A stretch of DNA of 12,969 bases, from contig JBBRPC010000092.1 of NCBI GenBank assembly GCA_038228615.1, positions 1 to 12,969 of the forward strand, in the 5' to 3' direction. The position numbers and the translations under genes are program-made. Origin of the DNA: F1-120-MAGs023 sp038228615. Lineage in GTDB: Bacteria > Actinomycetota > Acidimicrobiia > IMCC26256 > PALSA-610. The first letter of the stretch is position 1. The number at the start of each line of letters is the position of its first letter. The notes under the pieces were generated by a model that was given only the letters and a program-made list of their open reading frames with translations, ran no database searches and was not told where the DNA came from. Positions 1-5,424 of this stretch are shown piece after piece.

Positions 1-399
1 CGACACGACCAACGCATCTACGCGAGCAGTGAATTCGACGGGTGGCTTGATGCGCGGCCCAGACGGAAGCGTCGGAGCTACCACGGGGATGCTCGATTGG
101 GGATCGAGACTGACCGCGATGCAGAGGCGTCCGTCGGGGTGCGGCAGCGAGACGAGGGTCGTGCCATACACATCGCCGGCGGCCGTCTCGTCGATGCCCA
201 TCGCGATCACGGCCTTTTGGCCTCGAGGCACCGACGCGCAACCCCGATCTACGGCAATCACCGCCGTGTGCGCGTCGAAACCGACGACTTCACCGTTGAA
301 CTGACCGATGCCATCGATCGTCACGGTTGCCCAGCCGCGATCGGAAGGTCGTGGCTCGCGTTCAAACTGCGGTGAGACAAATGCGTCCGTCACCGCCAT
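1..399 (-). CDS. Hypothetical protein downstream of lexA, C-terminus cut off by the window edge
   Basis: An open frame on the minus strand starts at ATG 399 and stays open for 133 codons to the window edge. It begins MAVTDAFVSPQFEREP and continues with alternating hydrophobic and polar stretches (GWATVTIDGIG, EVVGFDAHTAVIAVD, DVYGTTLVSL), so it is probably beta-rich. The in-frame stop upstream is the lexA stop itself, with no other usable start in between, so ATG 399 is the likely start. The gap to lexA is 39 bases on the same strand, which suggests an operon. No clear Shine-Dalgarno sequence precedes the ATG. There is no signal peptide or membrane segment in the visible part, and I do not recognise the family. 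The first part could be a small beta-barrel (PilZ-like in feel), but the diagnostic PilZ residues were not seen and I do not call it. The codon pattern looks coding; the plus-strand frames here look like shadows. Confidence 0.65.
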   Translation of the reverse strand, partial: MAVTDAFVSPQFEREPRPSDRGWATVTIDGIGQFNGEVVGFDAHTAVIAVDRGCASVPRGQKAVIAMGIDETAAGDVYGTTLVSLPHPDGRLCIAVSLDPQSSIPVVAPTLPSGPRIKPPVEFTARVDALVVS

Positions 400-438
400 G
401 ATTTCGGCAGCTCTGGCGGCGACCCTAAGTGCAGATCT

Positions 439-1128
439 TTAGAGCCGTCGCAGTACGGTCACGACCCGGCCGTAGATGGTGATCTCGTCGGGTTCGTAGA
501 TCATGTCGGTGAGGGCTGGGTTCGCGGGACGCAAGACGATTTTGTTGCGTTTGCGCAGATAGGTCTTGACGGTGGCTTCTTCGCCGGGAATTCCCGCGAC
601 GACGATGTCGCCGGGCTCTGCGGTTGCCTGCACTCGCACCACAATGTGATCCCCATCGAAGATGCCAGCGTCGATCATCGACTCGCCGCGCACCTTGACC
701 ATGAAGAGCTCTCCCGGACCGGTGAAGTCTTCTGGGAGGGGCAGCGTTTCTTCAATGTGCTCGTGGGCGAGTACGCCTGTTCCTGCGGCGACGTGGCCTA
801 CCAGCGGAACGTAACGGATCGTTGCCCGTTCGACGGGGGCCGCCGACATTGGTTCATATGAAAGTTCGATAGCTCGAGGCTTACTCGGATCCCGCCGAAG
901 AAAGCCCTTGTCTTGGAGTGCACCCAAATGGGCGTGCACCGTTGAGGGTGATGACAGCCCGACGGCCTCGCCGATCTCGCGAACGGACGGCGGATAGCCG
1001 CGATTGCGAACTTCGTCTGAGATGAACTCCAGGACCTGGCGCTGGCGGGCCGTGAGGCCTTCGAGACGTTTTGGTGCCGGTCGCTTCGATATCGGGCGTT
1101 TAGGGTCGGGGCTGGTGTGAATGGCCAT
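439..1128 (-). CDS. lexA: LexA, SOS-response transcriptional repressor
   Basis: The 229-residue protein is a full-length LexA. It represses DNA-damage genes and cleaves itself when RecA filaments form on single-stranded DNA. The N-terminal winged helix starts near residue 24 (LTARQRQVLEFI), with the recognition region around residues 47-70 (PSVREIGEAVGLSSPSTVHAHL). The S24-type peptidase fold follows. The cleavage site is Ala115-Gly116 in VGHVAAGTG, the nucleophile is Ser150 in VRGESMIDAGI, and the general base is Lys188 in EATVKTYLR, so all catalytic parts are present. The start ATG is preceded by GGTGA at about six bases. A basic, proline-rich tail of about 23 residues precedes the DNA-binding domain, as in other actinobacterial LexA proteins. 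It is divergent from the LysM gene, and the shared intergenic region carries LexA boxes, so it is very probably autoregulated. Confidence 0.97.
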   Translation of the reverse strand: MAIHTSPDPKRPISKRPAPKRLEGLTARQRQVLEFISDEVRNRGYPPSVREIGEAVGLSSPSTVHAHLGALQDKGFLRRDPSKPRAIELSYEPMSAAPVERATIRYVPLVGHVAAGTGVLAHEHIEETLPLPEDFTGPGELFMVKVRGESMIDAGIFDGDHIVVRVQATAEPGDIVVAGIPGEEATVKTYLRKRNKIVLRPANPALTDMIYEPDEITIYGRVVTVLRRL

Positions 1129-1144
1129 GAAATCACCGTAACAC

Positions 1145-1217
1145 GATCAGACGTTCGTAGCAAACACCCGTTCGATTTTTCCTTGACACCGAACGTATGA
1201 TCGCAGAACATGCGTTC
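1145..1217. promoter_or_regulatory. Cluster of LexA (SOS) boxes between lexA and the LysM gene
   Basis: The actinobacterial/Gram-positive LexA core is GAAC-N4-GTTC. A perfect core lies at 1206-1217 (GAACATGCGTTC) and is followed by GA, matching the extended right half GTTCGA. Three one-mismatch cores lie alongside: 1145-1156 (GATC-N4-GTTC), 1162-1173 (AAAC-N4-GTTC, also followed by GA) and 1191-1202 (GAAC-N4-GATC). The site at 1206-1217 is the strongest candidate. The other three may be weaker operators or chance similarity. Control of both divergent genes by LexA is inferred from position and from the same arrangement in Mycobacterium, Corynebacterium and Bacillus. Confidence 0.8.
1183..1211 (+). 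promoter_or_regulatory. Candidate promoter of the LysM gene, overlapped by a LexA box
   Basis: A consensus -35 hexamer TTGACA lies at 1183-1188. With a 17-base spacer the -10 position falls at 1206-1211 (GAACAT), a poor match in sequence but exactly on the perfect LexA box. LexA binding there would block RNA polymerase. The -35 is clear and the -10 is weak, so the call is moderate. No convincing sigma-70 promoter was found for lexA on the other strand. Confidence 0.45.
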
Positions 1218-1261
1218 GATAGGAGTCGGTGTCGCAGCCTCATGTTGTGATGTCGACGATG

Positions 1262-1315
1262 TTCCAGCACTCAAAGATGTTCCCGCAGTCAAAGATGTTT
1301 CAGGAGTTCACGATG
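1262..1315 (+). repeat. Three imperfect 18-bp tandem repeats, each ending in ATG
   Basis: The units are 1262-1279 TTCCAGCACTCAAAGATG, 1280-1297 TTCCCGCAGTCAAAGATG and 1298-1315 TTTCAGGAGTTCACGATG. Units one and two differ at only two or three bases. Together with the ATG at 1259 they place four in-frame ATG codons exactly 18 bases apart (1259, 1277, 1295, 1313). Only the last unit contains an AGGAG (1302-1306), at correct spacing from its ATG. If translated, they would read FQHSKM, FPQSKM, FQEFTM. Confidence 0.8.
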
Positions 1316-1789
1316 TCGTCGCAACGTTCCCACCTCGAATCGGCCACAAGGGTTCCAGCCACAAGGGTTACGGCCACAAGGGTTACGGCCACAAGGGTTC
1401 CGGCCACAAGGGTTCCGGCCACAAGGGTTCCGGCCACAAGGGTTCCAGCCCGAGTACGTCCCGCGGGGCGGGCCTCGGTTGGCTCGCCCGCAGTTGACGC
1501 ACCCTCCGCTGCTGCGTTTCGCCGGCGCCGGGTAGCTGCGGGCGTACTCGGCTTGGGACTGGTGTTGGTGACGGCGCATGCCGCCGATGCAGTGGTGCAT
1601 GGGTCGGCGACGCGAGTTTCCAACGTGCAGGCCGTGCATTACCGGGTCCATCGCGGCGACACGCTCTGGTCGATCGCGCGTGCGGTCGCACCGAATGATG
1701 ATCCCAGAGCGGTGGTAGATCTATTGGTGCAGGCCCACGGCAGTGCTGTGATCCAACCGGGCGACGTCATCGATTGGGCCGGTCGATAG
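1313..1789 (+). CDS. Membrane-anchored LysM protein, likely SOS-induced cell-division inhibitor (YneA/DivS/Rv2719c type)
   Basis: The predicted 158-residue protein has three parts. Residues 11-45 are seven pentapeptide repeats (ATRVP or ATRVT). A short Ala/Pro/Arg-rich linker leads to FRRRR and a single membrane segment at about 74-94 (VAAGVLGLGLVLVTAHA). The C-terminal LysM domain, about 109-156 (YRVHRGDTLWSIARAV ... IQPGDVIDW), binds peptidoglycan outside the membrane. Proteins of this layout divergent from lexA block septation during SOS in Bacillus (YneA), Corynebacterium (DivS) and mycobacteria (Rv2719c); the role here is inferred from layout and position. I chose ATG 1313 because AGGAG lies six bases upstream. 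Other in-frame starts exist at GTG 1229 and ATG 1250, 1259, 1277 and 1295, and using 1229 would give 186 residues. No hydrolase motif is visible beyond LysM. nrdR follows 47 bases downstream and may be co-transcribed. Confidence 0.85.
   Translation: MSSQRSHLESATRVPATRVTATRVTATRVPATRVPATRVPATRVPARVRPAGRASVGSPAVDAPSAAAFRRRRVAAGVLGLGLVLVTAHAADAVVHGSATRVSNVQAVHYRVHRGDTLWSIARAVAPNDDPRAVVDLLVQAHGSAVIQPGDVIDWAGR
1343..1447 (+). repeat. Seven tandem 15-bp repeats inside the LysM gene
   Basis: Seven consecutive copies of GCCACAAGGGTTCCG occupy the stretch, varying only in the last three bases (CCA, ACG, ACG, CCG, CCG, CCG, CCA). A degenerate eighth copy may follow. The unit is five codons long, so gain or loss of copies keeps the reading frame and changes only the length of the cytoplasmic repeat region (ATRVP/ATRVT). 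The near identity of the units at DNA level, including synonymous positions, points to recent slippage or unequal recombination. Confidence 0.95.
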
Positions 1790-1803
1790 TCGAGGCGGTT
1801 ACC

Positions 1804-1819
1804 TCCTGAGTTGTCAGGA
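1804..1819 (+). promoter_or_regulatory. Small hairpin just upstream of nrdR
   Basis: TCCTGA-GTTG-TCAGGA is a perfect 6-bp inverted repeat with a 4-base loop, located 15 bases after the LysM stop codon. The right arm contains the AGGA that could serve as ribosome binding site for nrdR if the TTG at 1828 is used. There is no T-tract, so it is not a standard terminator. It may link nrdR translation to LysM translation, or be an operator, or be chance. Confidence 0.4.
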
Positions 1820-1836
1820 ACGGTAGGTTGCGCGAT

Positions 1837-2301
1837 GTGCGGTGTCCCTACTGCCAAGCCGATAACGACAAGGTTGTGGATTCGCGCGCCGCGGACAACA
1901 GCAGCGCGATCCGGCGTCGTCGGGAATGCTTGGCCTGCTCGCAACGATTCACCACATATGAACGTATCGAAGAAGTCGTTGTCTGGGTGCGCAAGCGCGG
2001 TGGGTCGGTCGAACCGTTTGATGCCATGAAGTTGGTATCGGGGATCGAACGCGCGGCGAGCGGCCGCATTGAGGCAGAGGCGGTGCAGGAGATCGTGAAT
2101 CAAATCGAATCGCATCTGCGGACGCTCGGGAGTGAGGTCGGGTCTGAGGAGATCGGCGTGGCAGTCCTCGAACGACTACGCGGTCTTGATCAGGTCGCGT
2201 ATTTGCGCTTCGCATCGGTCTATAAGGGCTTCGAAGACGCGGCGGATTTCGCGCGTGAGCTCGGAGAACTGGACAAAACGACGGCGCCCAAACCACGCTG
2301 A
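1837..2301 (+). CDS. nrdR: NrdR, ATP/dATP-sensing repressor of ribonucleotide reductase genes
   Basis: The 154-residue protein starts MRCPYC and has the four zinc-ribbon cysteines C3, C6, C31 and C34 (CPYC and CLAC), with the basic IRRRRECLACSQRFTTYE stretch that contacts DNA. An ATP-cone domain fills about residues 47-137 (VRKRGGSVEPFDAMKL ... VAYLRFASVYKGF) and binds ATP or dATP to set repression. Length fits the family (about 150). I chose GTG 1837 because family members start MRCP; a TTG at 1828 would add three residues and has AGGAA seven bases upstream. In Streptomyces NrdR represses class I and class II reductase operons. Its likely target here is nrdJ directly downstream, and the gene order lexA-LysM-nrdR is that of Mycobacterium and Corynebacterium. 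Confidence 0.96.
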   Translation: MRCPYCQADNDKVVDSRAADNSSAIRRRRECLACSQRFTTYERIEEVVVWVRKRGGSVEPFDAMKLVSGIERAASGRIEAEAVQEIVNQIESHLRTLGSEVGSEEIGVAVLERLRGLDQVAYLRFASVYKGFEDAADFARELGELDKTTAPKPR

Positions 2302-2317
2302 ACGGACATCCTGGACG

Positions 2318-2333
2318 CGTGAATTGTTTCACG
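2318..2333. promoter_or_regulatory. Inverted repeat CGTGAA-TTGT-TTCACG after nrdR
   Basis: A perfect 6-bp inverted repeat with a 4-base spacer lies 16 bases after the nrdR stop. No T-run follows, so an intrinsic terminator is unlikely. It may be a protein-binding site upstream of the nrdJ promoter. Function unknown. Confidence 0.35.
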
Positions 2334-2387
2334 AGCGGGAACTTTCGCGAATGCCTTCTGACCAGGACGAACGCGACCTGCAAATAA

Positions 2388-2417
2388 TTGACACCGATGT
2401 AATTCCGGTGCTGTAAT
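2388..2417 (+). promoter_or_regulatory. Sigma-70-type promoter of nrdJ
   Basis: TTGACA at 2388-2393 is a perfect -35 hexamer. An 18-base spacer leads to TGTAAT at 2412-2417, five of six matches to TATAAT. Transcription would start near 2424, giving a leader of about 210 bases before nrdJ. The -10 hexamer is exactly the spacer of the inverted repeat GGTGC-TGTAAT-GCACC (2407-2422). Confidence 0.65.
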
Positions 2418-2445
2418 GCACCTTCATCTCGCGGTCGTCTTCGTG

Positions 2446-2469
2446 CTGACCACAACATATTGGGGTCAG
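2446..2469. promoter_or_regulatory. 24-bp palindrome with NrdR-box-like core, candidate nrdJ operator
   Basis: The two 12-base halves, CTGACCACAACA and TATTGGGGTCAG, match as inverted repeats at 10 of 12 positions. The central CAACATATTG fits the core of the published NrdR-box consensus (acaCwAtATaTwGtgt) at 9 of 10 positions. NrdR boxes normally come in pairs about 31-32 bases apart; I did not find a convincing second box on either side. The outer arms CTGACC/GGTCAG could also form an RNA hairpin in the leader, since the site lies downstream of the predicted transcription start. Confidence 0.5.
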
Positions 2470-2519
2470 AGCGCCAAATCCGGTCGATAACGGACAAGAC
2501 GATCCAACCTCTGTCGTAG

Positions 2520-2606
2520 CACCACCACCGACACCACCACAGGCACCACCACGACCATCAATAACCACACCAGCCAATCCAACCAGTCGCCAGTACAACC
2601 ACCACT
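2520..2606 (+). other. C/A-rich, G-poor leader segment with CAC/ACC repeats
   Basis: Of 87 bases, 42 are C and only 8 are G, and the first half is built from runs of CAC triplets. Such unstructured, C-rich and G-poor RNA resembles Rho-loading (rut) sites. The frame reading HHHRHHHRHHHDHQ is preceded directly by a TAG stop, and the other two frames also lack a standard start, so translation is unlikely. Confidence 0.5.
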
Positions 2607-2634
2607 CGTGAGCAATCTCCAAGGGGAGTAATCA

Positions 2635-5424
2635 ATGGCAATTATGCCGCAGCAACTCGGAATCGGCATCGACAGACGGTTCACCGAATCGGGCACCCAC
2701 CCGTACGACATGATCGAGTGGGAGATCCGTGATTCGCGGATCAAGAACTACAAAGATGGCGGCGATGCATTTTTCCAACCGGGCGTCGAGTTCCCGGTGA
2801 GTTGGTCGCTGAACGCGACGAACATTGTGGCGCAGAAGTATTTTCGCGGCACGCTCGGTACTCCTGAACGCGAGTGGTCGGTTCGCCAGGTCGTCGATCG
2901 GGTCGCCGACACGATCACCGAGTGGGGGATTCGTGATGGGTACTTCGTCGACGACGTTGAAGCTGAGACATTTCGAGATGAGTTGAAGTTTCTCCTCGTC
3001 ACGCAACGCGCTGCGTTCAACTCGCCGGTGTGGTTCAACATCGGGGTCAAGGGCGTTCCGCAGCAGGCCAGCGCGTGCTTCATCTTGTCGGTTGACGACA
3101 CGATGGACAACATTTTGAATTGGTATCGCGAAGAGGGCGTGATTTTCAAGGGTGGTTCGGGCGCTGGTGTGAACTTGAGTCGCATTCGCAGTTCCGCCGA
3201 GCATCTCAAAGGCGGCGGTACTGCATCGGGTCCGGTGAGCTTCATGCGCGGTGCCGATGCTTCGGCTGGAACCATCAAGTCGGGTGGCAAGACGCGCCGG
3301 GCAGCCAAGATGGTCATTCTCAACGTCGATCACCCCGATGTTGAGGAGTTCATTTGGTGCAAAGCAAAAGAGGAAAAGAAAGCCCGCGTGCTGCGCGAGG
3401 CCGGTTTCGATATGGATCTCGACGGGTCCGACAGCCATTCGATTCAATACCAAAATGCCAACAATTCGGTGCGCGTGACCGACGAGTTCATGCATGCGGT
3501 AGTTGACGATCGCGATTGGAACTTCCGCGCGGTCACCGACGGCCACGTTGTCAAGACGGTGCGTGCGCGCGACTTATGGCGCGATATCGCGCAGGCGAGC
3601 TGGGAATGTGCCGACCCTGGCATGCAGTTCGATACCACGATCAATATGTGGCATACCTCGTCGAACACCGGTCGAATCAATGCGAGTAACCCGTGTTCGG
3701 AATATATGCACCTCGATAATTCCGCGTGCAACCTTGCCTCGATCAATCTGCTGCATTACCTCGACACCGAGGGCAACTTCGACATCGACAGCTATAAGCA
3801 CACCGTCGAGGTGATGTTCACCGCGCAGGAAATCCTCGTTGGTAATGCCGACTATCCGACCGAACCAATCGCCGACACGAGCCGTCGATTCCGCCAGCTC
3901 GGCTTGGGGTACGCGAATCTCGGGGCGCTCCTCATGGCGCTCGGTCTTGCCTACGACTCGCCGGAAGGTCGGGCCTGGGCTGGGGCGCTCACCGCGTTGA
4001 TGACGGGGCACGCGTATGTGACGAGCGCGAAGACCGCGGCTCGGATGGGACCGTTCGCTGGGTATCAAGTGAACCGCGAACCGATGCTGCGAGTGCTGCA
4101 GCAGCACCGCGCTGCGGCGGCGCATATCGATGAAGACATTGTTCCACCTGAGCTGTTGAGCGCCGCACAACAAAGCTGGGACGACGCGTGTGAGCTCGGC
4201 GAGCGCTACGGCATGCGGAATTCACAAGCCACGGTGCTCGCACCGACCGGCACCATCGGACTCATGATGGACTGCGATACAACCGGCATCGAACCAGATC
4301 TTGCACTCACGAAGGCCAAAAAGCTTGTTGGCGGGGGCACGATGTTCATCGTGAACCAGACGATCCCGCGGGCGTTGACAAAGCTCGGCTACAGCAGCTC
4401 GCAGGTCGACGGGATCATCAGCTACATCGACGAGAACAAGACCATCATTGATGCGCCAGGCCTCGACCCCGCGCATCTGCCAGTGTTTGCATGTTCGATG
4501 GGCGACAACCCGATTCACTACATGGGCCACGTCACGATGATGGCTGCGGTGCAACCGTTTATCTCCGGCGCCATTTCCAAGACCGTGAATCTCCCAGACG
4601 ACGTGACGGTGGAAGACGTTGAGCACGTCCACATGCAGAGCTGGAAGCTCGGCTTGAAGGCCGTGGCGCTCTACCGAGATAACTGCAAAGTCGCCCAGCC
4701 GCTCTCGACTCAGAAAAAGGCGGGGAGCGAACTGAGCGACGGTGAGACGACAACGATCATCGAGCGCATCGTCGAAACCGTCATTGTGCAAGAGCCAGTT
4801 CGTCAGAAGTTGCCGCGGGTGCGACGCAGCAAGACGTTCTCATTTCGAGTCGCCGACTGTCATGGCTATGTCACCGTCGGCGAATACGAAGATGGACGTC
4901 CCGGTGAAATGTGGCTGAACGTCGCGAAGCAGGGTTCGACGTTGGCTGGGATCATGGATGCATTCGCGATTTCGGTAAGTCATGGTCTGCAGTATGGCGT
5001 TCCGCTCGAAGCGTTCGTGGAGATGTACGTGAACATGCGTTTCGAGCCTGCGGGTATGACTGACGACCCGGATTTGCGTATCGCGACGTCGCTCGTCGAC
5101 TACATCTTCCGGCGTATGGCGGTGGAGTACATGGACCACGACAAGCGTGAAGCGATGGGAATCTTGACCGTCGGGGAGCGGCTGCAGCCGACCCTGCCAG
5201 GTGTCGAAGAGTCGTCGATTGCGAGCAATCCGAGCATCGACTTACCGCTCGAGGACCAAGCCCCATCTGCTTCGGCGACTGCATCCAAAGCCGCGCGACA
5301 GCCGGTAGCGAAAGCCCGTCGCGAGAGCGAAATGATCCTGTGCCACAACTGCGGCGACATCATGCAGCGGGCCGGAACTTGTCACGCTTGTCCGAGCTGC
5401 GGCAGCACGAGCGGCTGTAGCTAA
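2635..5424 (+). CDS. nrdJ: Adenosylcobalamin-dependent (class II) ribonucleoside-diphosphate reductase
   Basis: The 929-residue enzyme makes deoxyribonucleotides using coenzyme B12 to generate a thiyl radical, with no oxygen needed. The ten-stranded barrel runs from about residue 50 to 700. C148 (SACFILS) and C365 (NSACNLASINL) are the redox pair, and C354 within NPCSE (352-356) carries the radical, with Glu356 and Asn352 in the active site. The spacing C354-C365 of 11 equals that of the Thermotoga enzyme (C322-C333). After a linker, a TSCPD-type domain spans about 735-850. The C-terminus has a cysteine cluster (CHNCGDIMQRAGTCHACPSCG) that probably relays electrons from thioredoxin or binds zinc. 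There is no N-terminal ATP-cone and no intein. The ATG has AGGGGAG six bases upstream. It lies downstream of nrdR, as in the Streptomyces nrdRJ operon, but has its own promoter. Its stop overlaps the stop of the convergent glycosidase gene. Confidence 0.97.
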   Translation: MAIMPQQLGIGIDRRFTESGTHPYDMIEWEIRDSRIKNYKDGGDAFFQPGVEFPVSWSLNATNIVAQKYFRGTLGTPEREWSVRQVVDRVADTITEWGIRDGYFVDDVEAETFRDELKFLLVTQRAAFNSPVWFNIGVKGVPQQASACFILSVDDTMDNILNWYREEGVIFKGGSGAGVNLSRIRSSAEHLKGGGTASGPVSFMRGADASAGTIKSGGKTRRAAKMVILNVDHPDVEEFIWCKAKEEKKARVLREAGFDMDLDGSDSHSIQYQNANNSVRVTDEFMHAVVDDRDWNFRAVTDGHVVKTVRARDLWRDIAQASWECADPGMQFDTTINMWHTSSNTGRINASNPCSEYMHLDNSACNLASINLLHYLDTEGNFDIDSYKHTVEVMFTAQEILVGNADYPTEPIADTSRRFRQLGLGYANLGALLMALGLAYDSPEGRAWAGALTALMTGHAYVTSAKTAARMGPFAGYQVNREPMLRVLQQHRAAAAHIDEDIVPPELLSAAQQSWDDACELGERYGMRNSQATVLAPTGTIGLMMDCDTTGIEPDLALTKAKKLVGGGTMFIVNQTIPRALTKLGYSSSQVDGIISYIDENKTIIDAPGLDPAHLPVFACSMGDNPIHYMGHVTMMAAVQPFISGAISKTVNLPDDVTVEDVEHVHMQSWKLGLKAVALYRDNCKVAQPLSTQKKAGSELSDGETTTIIERIVETVIVQEPVRQKLPRVRRSKTFSFRVADCHGYVTVGEYEDGRPGEMWLNVAKQGSTLAGIMDAFAISVSHGLQYGVPLEAFVEMYVNMRFEPAGMTDDPDLRIATSLVDYIFRRMAVEYMDHDKREAMGILTVGERLQPTLPGVEESSIASNPSIDLPLEDQAPSASATASKAARQPVAKARRESEMILCHNCGDIMQRAGTCHACPSCGSTSGCS

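Larger units (their letters stand above)
2302..2634 (+). other. Intergenic region and leader between nrdR and nrdJ
   Basis: This 333-base stretch holds no convincing gene. It contains, in order: a 16-base inverted repeat (2318-2333), a strong promoter (2388-2417), overlapping inverted repeats around the -10 box, a 24-base palindrome with an NrdR-box-like core (2446-2469), a C/A-rich and G-poor segment (2520-2606), and the nrdJ ribosome binding site AGGGGAG at 2622-2628. I looked for a cobalamin riboswitch, known upstream of some B12-related reductase genes, and did not see its conserved B12 box. Confidence 0.7.

Noticed and set aside
1343..1447. Replication-origin iterons or a CRISPR array
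   Set aside because: The repeats are contiguous without spacers, match codon length and lie inside a coding frame, so they encode pentapeptides.
1210..1497. Plus-strand frame with HKG(S/Y)G repeats over the 15-bp array
   Set aside because: The ATG lies inside the LexA box, there is no ribosome binding site, and the frame ends before the LysM domain encoded in the other frame.
2520..2564. Histidine-rich leader peptide HHHRHHHRHHHDHQ in the nrdJ leader
   Set aside because: A TAG stop directly precedes the first His codon and no start codon is in frame, so it cannot be translated from there.
2424..2634. Cobalamin riboswitch upstream of nrdJ
   Set aside because: The conserved B12-box sequence and the expected G-containing helices are not visible; the segment is G-poor and apparently unstructured.
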